Source of the DNA: Eutrigla gurnardus
Lineage: Eukaryota; Chordata; Actinopteri; Perciformes; Triglidae
Assembly (NCBI GenBank): GCA_963514095.1
Contig: OY741268.1
Span: 9,227,300-9,291,299, forward strand
Direction: 5' to 3'
Length of the DNA: 64,000 nucleotides
Positions 38,751-53,342 of the stretch are shown here, piece after piece (the stretch's first letter is position 1; every line of letters begins with the position of its first letter). The position numbers and the translations under genes are program-made. The notes below the pieces were generated by a model that saw only the letters and a program-made list of their open reading frames with translations, did no database searches and was not told where the DNA came from.

Positions 38751-39265
38751 TGATTTCATTTCACTTTTTCGGACAAGAACCCATGCTTGGTTTCCCCACT
38801 TTCTGATGACGTACACATGACGTAGATGTTGCAAGTGTTTGTGGGTTTAGACTTTTACACCACACGGCTCCCAGAGTTCCCATCGCCGAGGCATCGGTTA
38901 TCGTTCCCCTTTGATGTAATTGAGCCTCTAATCCCGGCAGTTTAAGTGTCATTGAGCTGCGCAGCTATGCAGCTATTTCTCTTCAGCTCCTGTGCAACAA
39001 ACTCATTTCATCCTGTTTCATTTGCTGCACTGGAAGCAAAAACCTGGCTGATTTAATATCTGACCTTTTTTCTTCTTCCATCTTTATTACCTCACGCAGT
39101 CCTGTGAGTAATCTATTGTTTGTTCTAATTAGATGCTGTACATCTAAGTCACGTATAGGGAGCGACCGCCTCCGGCTAGCTTTAATGATTTTTTCCCTCT
39201 GAACCGTGCATCTTCAACCCTATGATTCTACTCTACGGTTTAACCACAGTTGCATGCTTGTGTGC

Positions 39266-39269
<4 letters not shown>

Positions 39270-39310
<41 letters not shown>

Positions 39311-39491
39311 TGAATGACTCTCTGATGATATTCCTCCCCAGTGGCCTCCAGCAGTCCTCAGATTGTGACAGGGAGAGTAATTGGCCATCAAAGTAATCCA
39401 GACCCCTTCCTTCATTCGCAGCTAGCCGCCGGCGAGTGGAATTAGACACTGAATTCAGCCAGGGACATTAAACACAACCTTTGTATCCGTG

Positions 39492-39552
<61 letters not shown>
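39270..39552. repeat. Two (GT)n microsatellites
   Basis: GT arrays at 39270-39309 and 39495-39552 are separated by about 185 bp of unique sequence. Confidence 0.95.
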
Positions 39553-39556
<4 letters not shown>

Positions 39557-39794
39557 GACCTTAAGTTACGTGAGCATGTGTAAGAATGTGACTCTCGTGC
39601 AGCCTCTTGGTTTGTTAAAAATACATCCTGTAATCCAGCATAAGTAGTACCACAAAAGGTCTGATGAAATATAATATTACAGTAATCACATTATAAAAAG
39701 TTATCTAAAGATCGTGTGCAACATTGTCATTATTAAAGATCATATAATGGCTCTCTGCATGCATATTTTAATATATTTATATACATGAAAAGTG

Positions 39795-40125
39795 CCATCC
39801 CAGTCTCACGGCAGTTTGTGAAAGAACACAAAGTCACAGAACACAATCTCTTCTTTTCGTGTTCAGGGACACAAATTGTTTAGTGTTGCTCAGCAGTAAA
39901 ACAATGCCAACGGAAAATGAATTAGGATCCTTTGTCATTGACACAGAAACAGAATGCATTGACATATATGCATCGTCCAGGGCTAGTGACGTAGTGTTAA
40001 ATATTGAGAAAGACTACTTATAGTTGGCCAACAACGCAGGACTTTCAACCACGAGACCGGGGTTTGACACCTTGTACCCCAAAGTGTTGTTGAGAAGTGA
40101 TGCGTTCTCGATGTTGAGATGCATG
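39795..40125 (+). repeat. Dispersed repeat (ATTGGGATCCTTT core), copy 3, with terminal CAGTCTCACGGCAG
   Basis: It begins with CAGTCTCACGGCAGTTTGTG, the same terminus as the hairpin element at 8122-8311. It continues through CAATGCCAACGGAAAATGAA, TTAGGATCCTTTGTCATTGAC, GGGCTAGTGACGTAGTGTTA and TTTCAACCACGAGACCGGGG. This is the most complete copy here and suggests that the hairpin element is an internally deleted relative of the longer family. Confidence 0.7.
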
Positions 40126-42331
40126 TATAGGAACTATTATGGAGAACCATTAGTTTGTAACGATGCTGCTTTTACGATGAATGATATAACTGTATTAAGA
40201 ATTTTGTGTATTTTTAATTTCCTGAATCTTTGCAAACAGTGGGTGGTTTTTACATAAACGGATGATAGAGCCCTTTCTGAGTGTTTTGATTGTTGCTGTT
40301 CATTATGGCCTGCTTCCACTCGGCCCACTTCATTTTCTGATAAGTGCTGAGAGAGAGAGGAAAAACAACACTCTTCTTCTGAGCAAGGTCGGAGGTAAAA
40401 GCTTCTTTCAAAAAAGGTGTCAACAAGTGGAGACAGCTTCAAAGACTTAAAAACCAGTGATACAATTTTGTTAAAAAATGTTCAAAAACAGTGTATTTTA
40501 ACATTCCTGGATCCCTTCCATGGATTGAACGTCTCCTCAGCAAACAGACAAAGATCCCGTGCTAACACCGACTGTACGACTTCCTCCCAGGTGTGTTGCT
40601 TCTGCAGTTAACTGGGTACGTCGACTCTGTCTTCATCAAACCGGCGACCGCCCGGGTAAGAAGCGTTTAGAGGTCACTCCCTGTGATTTACTCTTTAAGC
40701 CAATATCATGTCCACTCGCTGATGGAGGTGTGTTTGGCCGTCCTCCATGCTCCTCCTCACTGCCACCTAATCGCATTTGTGTTTGTACAAGGTGGTAATG
40801 CAGCGAATCAATGGAGCGGCCACAAAAGGCCCCCGCTATTTACTTCCACTCTGACTTCCTCATCTGAACACAACCTCAACGCAGCATCGACAGTGTGGGA
40901 ACTATTTTTTTCCTTATGAGCTCCGTTGAAATGACACTGTGTGTGTATTGATATCTCTGAGTTTGACCTACAGTCCTGTTTAAGTCTCGAAGGGGAAGTC
41001 AAATTGAGTTTCTAGTTTTCTTAAGTTGTAATGCGACGTTTACCCGCTTTCCTCCTCAGCGACTCTTGAGCAAACTCTCTGCTGTCGTCAGGTCGGTCGC
41101 CGTCGGAGTATTTCGGTCCACAGCGGAGGCTCAAGTCATTTCACTTTGTTGACCTTCTGCTCTCTGTCATCGACTCACTTTAGCTTCTCTGCGAATAACC
41201 GGCCTCACACCAACAGCGACTGAAGCACACCAATACACAAGACATTCACTTCTCATACACACAATATGGAAATGCTGTTAAGGTTTAATTGATCTGAAGG
41301 AATGAAAGGAATTGGAATAAAAATATCGTAAAGAGGTTATTCATGGTATATTTGACTGTTTGATCTTTAGCACAGCATTTTCAGAAGCCTGTATCTCTGG
41401 GCTGCTCAGTTCCAAATCTCCAATTGTTTCCATTGGCTTCTCCTTTTAAGCCAACCAGAGTTGTGTAGTCAAGATTCAGAAGGGGATGTTAATGTCTTGT
41501 GCCAGAGTAATAGTCACAAAAAGGCAACAAGCATGGAGGAGATTGATGTAGCGATAACAGAAATATATCATAAAGCTGCATCTTTATGTTAACAATGGAT
41601 CAAATGACTATGTGATATGAAAAGTGTCACAACAACAGAATTATCATCAGCTCAGCTGGTCTTCTCAGAGCTACTGTATATATTATTTTGAACGTCTTTC
41701 AGCTCATTGTTCTGTTTTTACAGCCTGCAAATGTATTTGTGGTTTCAGTAAAAAGAGTCAGAAGGCTTTTTTCAGGACGTTGCGGAAAAAAAGGGTGACA
41801 CTCCTGCAACAAAAAGGCAGTGAAAAAGGGGGCTAGAGACTAGCTGGAGAGGACTTAGCAGCTAAAGAGAGATATTGGACTGATATTTGTCAGCTGTTTA
41901 AATCTGTGGTCTTAATCCAGGAGAAAATATATTATATAAGTACTGTATATTTAAATTGCAGTGTAGCTGTTGGGAAACATCATTTTGTCGGAGACAGGAT
42001 TGAAATGTAGTGATAATGTTCTTCTGTGTGACTGGATTTCTACTCAGGCAACTGTTTTCTATGTTCACTCTAACTGCTATATGAGGTGATAATCTATCAG
42101 AGGCCAAGTGGCCAAAAAAACAGATCAATTAAGCTTGAAATTGGTATATTTCTTCAATCGATATGAACCGCTCCGAGCAAACGTACCCTCTTTCCCAACG
42201 ACAGCACAAACACAACGTCAGACTGATAAATGGAGTGAAAACCAACCGTCAGTTTAGCCTCATTATCACACTAGATGTCAAGTTCATAATTGATTGCGTG
42301 TCGGATCAGAAATAAGACAATTAACATTTAA

Positions 42332-42676
<345 letters not shown>

Positions 42677-43510
42677 TAATGGAAAATTTCACATCTCGTC
42701 TCAACTGCATTTTGGCTGGGGTAATTTTGCCCTGAAAAATGTGATTAATTGAAATGGCGGCACTGATATTCAGCACATCCAAAGTTTCATTTTTATTTTT
42801 CCTTTGAAAAATGAAAAGCCTTCTGCCCTGCGAGTGTTTAGAAATGCCTCTGCCTCATTGAGCTTGTCTCCCATTTCAAACACTTCATTTGAAAGAGCAC
42901 ATCACGGCCGCATCCATTTGCATAACAACGCGGCGGCGCTGCGTTTGTGCCTGTTTGCGAGCAACGAGTGGAAATTTACGCTCATTCATTACACAGAAAA
43001 TCCATTAGTGTTAATATAACTGAACCGCCGACCGTCACAGACCAACATGGCCCAAAGCAGATACGGTGACACTTAACGGTGTGTGTGTGAGACAGTAGAG
43101 GTGGTCTCGGCAGCCATGGCACCCATGAATGTTGTTAAAACAGGTCGCTACTCAAACCCTCATAAAACACATGAATCACGTTTTCATTCTCCAAATGCAT
43201 CGAGCCCATGAGCTGTATAAACCCTGTGCAGGGTCAGAGGGAATATTAACGGCATGGAGGTCATGTCACAACTTTGTGTACAAATACACAAAAAATACAG
43301 GTCGATTTTATAAGGGTGATTCTAGTTGCTCAATATGTTTTAATTTGCCTTTATACAAACATCCTCTCATCTCGTAGAGAGGCTAAGAAACGAGACCTTC
43401 CAGTGGACCACCATGCAACCTTATTTCCCCAAAAATATGCATAGTCAGTGGCAAAAGACATATTTTTTATCCTGTTTATATTGCATCATTAATTACACAT
43501 TTCTTCATAG

Positions 43511-44490
43511 GACTGCATGGCTTTAATGGGGCTGAATAAAAATAAATAACAATAATGAATCAAATTTGTGTGCAGGCTTGAAGGATAAGGATGGATTCTC
43601 CTTTTGTCTTAGTATCAGTCTGGTGGAAATATATAATATAATATATAATAACTAAATAAACTGAGATGACCAAAATGCTAAACTTAAGGCTTCCAAACAG
43701 TGGATCACTAATGAAAGGGTGACATCATGGCGACTATGTCCACTTCTTATATACGGTCTGTGCTTGTAGCGTAAGTTAGGTGCCGTAGCGTCATTGACAT
43801 AATATTGACATCATATTGACATAACATAACAATCCACATTGGGTTACAGTATAGCAGCAACCCCCTGAGTAAAAGTCTGTTTGCCTCCACCACACACCCA
43901 CCCCTCCCATAGCGGGCTTCTCTTTGTACTAAGCCAGTTGCTCTGAGCGTCTAATAATGACACCCGCTGGTTTACACTGGACTTAGATGAAAGCCCAGCG
44001 ATCTCATAAAGACTCCATAAAGGGGGCCTTGTGTGTCGGTGTCAAGGCGGCGAGGCCCACTGACCAAGCATGGCCGTGTGATGCTCCGGAGGTGAGAGCA
44101 GGCTGTTACATTAGTTCTCCAAAGCAAAGTAAAGAAACTGAACCGTCTCCAGGACTGTGGGTTTAATAAGGTTTGATTGATGAAGCAAACAAATCAACAA
44201 CAGTAATACAATTCAGAATGTGATTGCACATTTATTAAATCCTAATTGATGGACAGAAACATGTTTCCAACAGTTCATTTAATAACAGCACAGATAAAAA
44301 CTAAACATAGAAATGTCTCATGTAAAATATTCAGTATCTCTCTGAATCTGGCTGATAATGGAGGACCCCATGGCTTTTATGGGGCTGAATAAAAATAAAT
44401 AACAATAATGAATAAAATTGGTGTTCGGGGCCTTTGAAGGATACGGATGGATTCTCCTTTTGTCTTAGTACCAGTCTGGTGGAAATAGTA
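43511..44490 (+). repeat. Two ~125-bp direct copies 851 bp apart
   Basis: The block at 43511-43633 recurs at 44362-44488. Shared words include GGGGCTGAATAAAAATAAAT, AACAATAATGAATAAAATT (CAAATT in the first copy) and GGATGGATTCTCCTTTTGTC, then CAGTCTGGTGGAAATA. Identity is high. The sequence between the copies is unrelated and includes a fragment of the ~0.5 kb dispersed repeat (43664-43763). Confidence 0.85.
43664..43763 (+). repeat. Dispersed ~0.5 kb repeat, 3' fragment (copy D)
   Basis: CCAAAATGCTAAACTTAAGG through CACTTCTTATATACGGTCTG matches the last ~100 bp of copies A, B and C, in the same orientation. Confidence 0.75.
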
Positions 44491-44619
44491 TCTAAATCCT
44501 GATGTGTCTTCTTCCTCTGTGCTCCTTTATTCTCCGAAAACGATTAAAAACACATCAGTGAGTTGTTGCTCACAATGTTCCTTCATTACCACGAACACAC
44601 ACTCTTGTTTATTTTAATC

Positions 44620-45015
44620 TCCTCAATGAAGAAGAAGGAAGGGGGGAAGGAAGGAAGCACTAAAGGAGAAGAGAAAGAAAGATCTCCAGTCCATTGATGG
44701 AAATTCACAAAAACACGAGGGATAAAGGGAGGTGAAAAATGAAAGAATAGAAGAAGGAAAATCATAGAAAGGAGGATTTCCTGAGCTGAACACACACACA
44801 CACACACAAACACTCACATCGCTGCATTGAAACTGCTGCCTCCTGCAGATCCTCGTCATGCAGAACAAACTCCAGATTTTCCGTCCTGCAGAAGCTGAAT
44901 CGATCCGTGTCAAAATCAAGAAGGGAGGGAGAGACGGAGGGATGAAGGAGGCAGTAAGAGGGATAAAAGGGGGATGACTGAAGGAAGAAAGAAATAATGA
45001 AAAGAAAAAAATGAA
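44620..45015. repeat. Purine-rich low-complexity region with (CA)n
   Basis: GAAGGAAGG and GAGAAAGAAAG words dominate the + strand, interrupted by a short (CA)n at about 44792-44809. Minus-strand frames across it are Ser/Phe/Leu-rich artefacts. Confidence 0.7.
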
Positions 45016-45982
45016 TGAGGGGAATTTTAGATTTTAGCCAAGCTAGCAGCTGTAGAGATGCAGGTTTGTTGGCCAGTCTATCAGTCTGTGCTGTCCACAT
45101 GGTCCCCAGAGGATGAACCCTAGAGCCTTTGGTGATTACCTCCATTACAGTTTCAAATCTGTCTGTGACTTCAGCACCACGGACAGCGGCATGGATGTCT
45201 CAGTACCCAGCACAGTTAGGCCACATTCACACCACACACGTACGTTGCTGGACGAGCACTTCAGTCTATGACGTCTCTTTTTGTTCTTTAATTACATGTT
45301 CACAGGACAATTAGATTCCACTTTTTACATGCATACAGTCTTTTCAAAAGACATTTCCAGTGTAGGTTTACTTTTTTTTAGGCTGATGCAACTTACACAA
45401 CAAAACTATTTGGTTCGGTTTAGGAAAAGATCGTAGTCATAGTGAGTTATGTAATAAAATGAAAATAAGTCAACGTTGACTTGGTCTCCTGGGTGAAAGT
45501 GAACCTGCTGTGACACTAACTCACCGCTATGGCACCATGAGGAACTTTGGTTCTGAATGACAGATCTGTTATCTGTCCATCCAGATGTGTGTCTCCAACT
45601 TCTCTTTGTCCTTAGAGGATGCTCTCTGTTGTGTAACTGTATGAACAAGGTCGTGATGTTAGAGCTCAGACGTCAGAGTCTGTCCCTCAGACTGTCAGAC
45701 AGAGCAACACGTCATTCATTGTTGAACCTCTGCTGATGATGCTGAGACTTGAGTTCAGCCACTGAGGACCACAGTCGGTGTAAATGCTCTAATCTCTCAA
45801 CGGGTGGATTAGAAGCAAAAACAAAGCAGCTGAAATAATTGGATTCATACGTTTTTATCAAACCAGAAAATCGATTTTAAAGCTCCAGAGGAGGCAGAGG
45901 ACGCTTTCTAGATGCAGTGACGGTGTTCGTTGCAGTGTGTAGCTCTCGCTTTAAGCTTAGACTACAATATCCCTCCATCCTC

Positions 45983-45984
<2 letters not shown>

Positions 45985-46029
<45 letters not shown>

Positions 46030-46172
46030 TGCTGTGCTGCCAGGGCCGGAGCACAGTGATAGATGGAGACGGTAGAATGGTGCAGTGCGTGTTGAAGTCC
46101 CGGCGGTACACGGCTTTATTCCTGTTTCAGCGCTCTACCCGCTCGCTTGCTTGCTCACTCTCTTTCTCTCCA

Positions 46173-46207
<35 letters not shown>

Positions 46208-46314
46208 TCCCTCCATTATTTCCTCTCCTTTTGTGAACAGACCTGTACTCACTCCAGCTGTTAAACACATACTTGATCCTCAAACATTTGATCAATCCAT
46301 ATTGCTTTACTCTC

Positions 46315-46354
<40 letters not shown>
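45985..46354. repeat. Three (CA)n microsatellites
   Basis: CA arrays at 45985-46026, 46174-46204 and 46317-46354, separated by 110-150 bp. The 158-residue open frame over this region is largely Thr-His repeat and is not a gene. Confidence 0.97.
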
Positions 46355-46356
<2 letters not shown>

Positions 46357-47496
46357 TTTTATTTTTAGATAAACACATCCAATGCCAACAAACAAAAGGA
46401 GAATAAAAAAGTGCAAGAGGCGTAAAATAATTCTTGCACCAGATAAATGTAATGTACATATGTTTGAAAGACACTCATAATAATGAATTGAGATTTAGAA
46501 AACTTGGTGGCCTGAATATGAGATATTTAATAAAGGAGAGCTAGAACAGGATATGCTACGACAGCATATTAGTGCCATTGTAGGGAGAAAAAAAGATGCT
46601 CACTTGCTGTGTATGATGCCTCTATCTATTATACATATATGGGCCAAATTGTCATCTTATGGGTGTTTATTAATCGCCGGTTGGGCTAAGATGCTAGCGG
46701 TAGTTTTCACTTGTTGTCATAGCAACTGCAAACATCCAGTGTTAGCAAGCAACTTTATTGCTTTATATCGGCTATAGGTACACGTTGACATTAGAAAGAG
46801 TTTTCTAGTGTGCTTACATCAACATAAACAAGTCTCATTGAGTATGTAAACGTAAATCTAGGCCATGTCATTTTGTTTCCTACATTGTCCTGAATACGCC
46901 GGCGTGGTATACACTACGGTTTAATATTTGTGGTATTTTGTGATGTACCTCTCTCACCACAGAGGCTCTTTATCCTTCAGACACGGAAACCTCAATCACT
47001 TTATTTCCCTTTGTCACACCTCTCTCTCTCCCTCCCTCTCTCCCACAAACACACACACAGTTATCTCGCCGCTCATTCATCCCCCCTCTCGCTCTATGAA
47101 CAGGCTTTACACTGTGTTGCTTAAAGTATGATTGCCAGCTTTATCCCTGTTTCTCGCTCGATTTCTCTTCCTGTATATCTGCCACTCGTTCTCTATCTAT
47201 CCATCTCCATCGAACGCGGCCTCAGTTGCCCTTAAATAAACAGCCATTTTGAATGTTATCAGCCCTTTAAATGGCCGTTATCAGTTTTTATCACAACCAT
47301 CCTAACACTTCAATCAGCGCCAGCCAGCACGTAGAGAAAGGTTGCAGTCTTAAACATGTGCTACTACTACAACCTTTTGGAAAACATACCACAGTCTGGA
47401 TGAATTAACTTAATTCAACTTCAATTATAAATGTTGAATTTGTACGTTCTAAGTCAACATGTTGAATTTTTGTTTCACACAAGACACAAACAATTC

Positions 47497-48217
47497 AATT
47501 TAAAATTATTTATAGTGTCATATTACAACAGAAGTTCAGGACACATGGAGCAGGACGAGAACACGCTCATGATTCTCAGATTCAATTCATTGCCACAGTG
47601 GCGAGAAAAAAACTCCCCAAACAGACTTTTAGGCAGAAATATCGAGACCAGGATCTTGGGCTCCATCTGAATTAGTAATATTAGTAGTTGTAGTATTAAC
47701 AGTAGTTGTAGTATTAGCAGTAGTATTAGTATTAACAGTAGTAGTCCATGGTGGCAGACAGCCACCCTAAAACAGTAAAAGTGTGATTTAAAAACAATGA
47801 AATAAGCAGATTAAATAGCAGAGGATTAAAATGATTAAAATAGGATATCTTTTTAAAGAAAGCTGGTGTTCAGGGAGGTTGTTCCACAGGTAGGGAGCAG
47901 AGAAACTAAATGCTGCTTCACGCTGGTCCTGATCCAGGGAACCCCGAGTAAACCTGTCCCAGATGACCTGAGGGTTCTGGATGCTACAGAACTCTGAGAT
48001 GTATTTAGGCCGAGACCATTCAGAGCCTTGCAGACCAGTAACAGGATGTAAGAACCTCTCCCGTTACATACAGGAATCCAGTGCAGTGATTTAAGGACAG
48101 GCGTGGTATAGTCCAGTTTCTTGGTGTTTATCTTATCATAATTGTTGGAAGCCATATTCAGAATTCCAATTTGAGTTGCACAGCCCGAACATGTAGTCAC
48201 TAAATCTGGCCTTTCAT
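47497..48217 (-). mobile_element. 5'-truncated LINE, reverse transcriptase C-terminus and 3' UTR
   Basis: On the minus strand, the frame at 48200-47853 contains TTPVLKSLHWIPV, LLLVCKALNGLGLN and RTLRSSGTGLLGVPWIRT. A neighbouring frame then gives EAAFSFSAPYLWNNLPEHQL. This order is the known tail after the reverse transcriptase domain in fish non-LTR retrotransposons (LINE-2/Rex1-like). The 3' UTR follows, with a GGGAGTTTTTTTCTCGCCAC block and a terminal TGACACTATAAAT, matching the fragment at 4932-5013. At least one frameshift makes the copy dead. The catalytic reverse transcriptase core and endonuclease are absent. Confidence 0.8.
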
Positions 48218-51200
48218 AGTCTGAAGCCCCGCTATGATCGGCCTCACATCCTGGTTGGTTATTGACAGTGAATGTAGCACACTAGCAGCATCGCGTCACA
48301 CAAATGGGCCGTGTCCATGACACTCCCACGCTGCAGCGAGTCACCTGACTTCCTCATCCTGTCATGATTACTATGGCCACTAGAGGTCAGCGTCCTAGTT
48401 CTTGTACTCGTGCGTGACCGAGCTGTTTGCCTAAACCTTACCAAACCAGGACACCAGGTCAGAACGCCTCTAAGGCACTGACACATGACGGATTTGGTTT
48501 TTAGGATTTTTTTAGGTTAAACCCATGTTTGTCCTGTTTCTTCTCTTCCCCCTCCTCTCTCTATTACACCAACATTACTGTCACCCAAAGTAATAATAAC
48601 AGTCGCAGTAGCACTTTTAACCATTGACAGAAATGTCAACCCTAAAAAAGAATGAAAAAGTCGACCATATTTCTGTCATGTATCGGCCCCGTCTGTGGAT
48701 TTTATTACATCTGCACTGTATCTGCAGCTGTACACAGTCAGCAGATCTATTTTAGTCCTACAACTGCAAAATGTCTTCCCGTAAACCTAATTCCGTCAAA
48801 CTGGTTGATTCTGTGAGCTGCGGCCCCAAATCTCTTGCATCACATTGCAGCTTTGATAGACCGGGTTTAATTGCATCACATATCGGTCAAATATCTCATT
48901 TATCAAAATCACCTCCAGATCCAGAGAGGATGATCTGACATCCACAGTGCTGCTGCTGTTGATGGAACTTATTTCCGAGGCCGCACGGTAAAAAAAAACA
49001 GCATCTTTCTCTCTCATCGTTGTCAGAACAGATGTGCCGCCATAATGTGTGAGCCTCCATAACCTCCTACCTCTCCTCCCTACCTGAGCAGCATCCAGGG
49101 AGCCGGCAGGATGTTATGACAGGCGTGGAATTAGAATACGGCTGCTGCTGTTTCTCTAGTTTTTCTTGTTGTTGGAGGAGGATAAAGAATAAGAGGAGGA
49201 GGAAGATTGCATTCTTTCATGCATGGTTTACTGCCTGAGTTTAATGCATGCTGAAATGAGCGCAGAATTGTGGTACAGCATTTCCTCTGCTAATGGTTTC
49301 ATAGCAGCGTGGCGGTGGTGGATCGGTAATTTCCGTCCGACGGCCTTATGTCAGGATATTAAACACGAGTGTGAACCTACAGGCGGCCCACTTTTTACTG
49401 CACATATGCGGACGTCCTGCGGCGTTTTCCCTCCGTCCTCAGGAGGCGTTCAGCACAGAGCCACCTCAGTGTCAACAACACTGCCCAATCCCATTCTAAA
49501 TCATATGATATCATGCATTTCAACCATATCGTAAATTCGTGCCTTCAAATTACTTCCCCCTCATTTGAGTCCTGGAGTCCGTCGCTGTTCTCGGTTTAAT
49601 CCTCTAAATGTGCATCCAGCTGCAGCCGTGAGGAGCCTCTGACCCATGAAGCTGAGGTTTTATGGACTGAATGACATTCACGAGAGGAGCAGTTTATCCA
49701 TGAAATCATCTGTCGTCTCACAGCATTGTGTTTAAAAGGCAAAAACCTCCGTGGTGTTTAAGGCAGCCGCCATCGCCGGGAACAAAACGCTTGGTCACTG
49801 AATAAGATTTAGACCAAATTAAAATGAAAGACACAATCTGTGATCGGGATGGAGATGAACTGGTGCGAAGGTTGATGTCAGTACTTGTAAATGTTTACAG
49901 TAAATGTGTAATCCGAATGTTGAAAAAAGGTTTCTGTATAATGCGTTGTAATGCCAAGAAAGACTTGATTACAACAGTTAAAACTGTACAATTGGAAGTA
50001 TTAATGCAGGATATATCATTTTTAAAATTCATATAGCATGTAGAAGTCCACTGATCTAAGAAGTCTCTTGAAACACCAAAAAGGAGGAACATCACAATAA
50101 TTAGCTGTGTAAAAAGTTGGACCACTGGATTAATAACTAGATGTTTGTCTTTAGTGACTTCGTTAAGGACACTTCCTCTCCACTCTGCCCTTTCCACGCC
50201 GGCGTCCAACCTCAGGCGATGGTACGAGTGATGATCCTGGCGTGGGCTCGCTCCCCTCCCCTCCTCTCTATCCCCTCGCTCCCTCTCTCCATCCACAGAC
50301 GTGCCTCATCTCTGAGCCATTTCAGGTTATTTATCATATTCTCAAGCAGAGGAGAAGGTGACTCCTTCCCGAAAGGTCAAGCTCATTTGTTTCATGTGAG
50401 ATATCCCGTCTCATAAAGAGAGATTAATGGTGGAGGGGCGTCATTGAAGCTGATTGCCATGTGACTGTATTCAACTCACACTTACAAGCAGAACCGTGGC
50501 TGATTGCCCCTTTAAATGCCACCCACTGGGGTTGCTGGCATAGCCGCGCATCGTCCCGGTGACGCATTTCTGCTACATCACGCAGCTTAATGACGGCTCC
50601 AGCCCGGCCGGTGCGGCGGAGCTCCATATTCTGGGAATAATTGACAATTAGGGGGATGGAGAGGCGAGCTAAATGTCACCTCACGCTGAATAAAGACACC
50701 CTTTTTCTTTTTTTAGGATTGTGGAGCAGAGAATGGAGCAGGTTATACAATATAACTCTGAAGGAGCAACAGCTAATATCTTCTACCAGGATAGACTATT
50801 AAACCTGAACATAAATCTAGTTCTGACCTCAAAACATCCCTCTGAAGAGATGATGGAGGAGCAGACAAAATGGCTGTTATCGCCAGAAAAATGAATCCTT
50901 TTTTGTTTAAAGTCTTCGACAAACACTATTTGTGTTTCCTTGTGAGAGTAATAACCGGCTGTCAAAGCGACAATGACTACATTTTCCACTTTCATGTAAT
51001 GTTCTTACGCGTTCATTCAAAGACGTGTTTGGCAACTAAAGCAGCCAAACACACGGTGCAGCACATTTATTACATTTAAATGTCAGCAGCAAAACACACA
51101 TTCAATGTAACACATCATTACAAAAGAGGGTATTTTTATCATTTTTTCTTTAGGTCATCATCATAAACGTCTGATATGAGTCATTTTAATTTGGAAGACA

Positions 51201-53342
51201 AAAACAAGTCATCATTTTAGTCCTTCACAAGGACTGAAATATTAAAATGTCCCATAAATGTCTTAATTTAAAAAAAAAAATCTAAAACTCGTCATCCCTG
51301 TATGGATGTGTCAGGTAAACAGCAGGCTGATGGTTTTAAAGCCACACGGTGGGCGTTCATCTCTGTGCTGGAATGTGTGTTAAACCTCCGTCGGCTCACA
51401 TTCCACCTGGATGAATCCTTGTATTCCCCTCAGATTCAGAGAGTCAAAGTGAGGGCTACATGGATTAAGAACAGTTGTAGGATTCATTTTTTGTTGTGTA
51501 CACATTTTTGGAAGATGTGAACAATACTGTGTGCAGGTGACTCTTCAATGCACTTAATAAGCACTCTCAATTACAGGAAACATTTCATACAGTTTATACA
51601 TAGTTAGGTTGAGGCAACAAGATCATTTGTTTAGGTTTTGTGAAATAGTTATTTGGTATAAGATAAAATACAAAAACACAACAATACTTAGTCAGGCAAC
51701 AAAACAACTTGATTCTACCAGGATATAAGTCTCCTGTTAGTATACATACTAATGAAAACATAGTATGCATATTTTATTGTAGTTCTGCTAATAGATCCCC
51801 CTAAATGCTGCCCACTGGACCTTTAGACGGTCAGTGGTGTAACGGTACCCAGGATTGTTGCCTTCATACAAGATTGAAGAGAAAATAAGACAGAAAACAT
51901 CCCCAAACCCCAACAGAAGCCCCGTCTGTCTTGTCTGACGGCTCTGTGAAAAGCAGCCTTGTATCTCCTGTTCATCCGTCCCTCGCCTGCCCTCCCAGTG
52001 TGTCCCTCCATCCCCCCTGTGTAAGACTTAAGAGGGAGCAGCAGCTCCATGACCTTCAGCTGCCTTCCAGCTTTGCAGCGGGCCGACTCTCCACACATCC
52101 ATCTGCCTGTCTGGATGCCTCTATTTCTGGAATCTTCCTTTTTCGGGTGCTTTTACTGTTTTGTTTTGTCAAAAAAAAGTAAAACTTCAAACTTTGTACT
52201 TCATCAGTCAAACCACAGCGGACACGAGGCTCCAAGAACAAGCACAACAATGAGAATAGAGAGTAGAAACGGCTACAAGTTGGGTCTGAGAGGGATCTGA
52301 GGCAGCACACGGGCAGAGAGAGAGATCTCAGATACGGCTCGCCAACACAACTCAGCCTGATCACTAAAATCTCTAACATTCACATAAAGGAATGACACGT
52401 GGATGAAGACCCAGAACCACCTGCTCATCCAGGCACGCAATCCTGTCCATCACTCCATCGCTGCATGTGCCGGTATCGGCCGATTCGCTCTTCAAGCATC
52501 TCCAGTCAGCAGTCAGTTCCCCTCGCAGTGATCCTCCACTTCCCCTCGTCTCTTTTAAAAGGGAACATCTCCCCGCGGATGCAGTTTCACATCCTTCTGT
52601 TCGAGGTGTTCCCGGGAGTTATGCTTTATACCTTTTGCGGGTTTGTTGACATTTACTTTCTCTGATGAATCAATTTCCCTCCAACGTGCCTCGTCTGCTT
52701 GACAGAGAACGCGGTCGTGGCTGTCGCCCCTGGATGGTGATGATAGCACTGATGGTAAAATAGGAGTTAATAGAGATTTACAAGAAGGAAATGCAAAAAG
52801 ACGCTAAAAGATGCAATAAACAAGAAGAGGAGCTGCAACACCGATGTTACACTTTAGAGGTTTCGTAAATGTAATCTGTTGGTTTCTATTTGTCCATTTT
52901 TTTTGTGTAACTTAGAACAAAGAAATGTTAATGGGAAGTTACTTCGGAACCTTTTGTTGGTGGACAGATTATTTAGTTGCCTGAACCCAACCCAACGACT
53001 GACAGAAAAAGAAGTCGTGCTGAGCAACACATAACCGATAGATTGTGAGTGTTTCATGATGTACTGGTTTGGTAGCTTTGCAATTCATCTTGACAAGCTA
53101 AGAAATATATGCATCATACACTCCGATTTCACAATGAAAACCAATATTTAGTAGAAAGTCAGCTTTAGAGTGAAAGAGCAGCTTTATTTGTCTTCATTTA
53201 AGGCCCTTTCGGGTCTTAATTAAATGAAATATGCTGCTGTTGCTATAGAAATGGTTGTTATTGTTTCTTCTTCCCTGTAATGATGATAAAACAGACGTAG
53301 CTCTCTAACGCCTACGTGTCGTCTGTCCCGTTTGCCCCCCAG

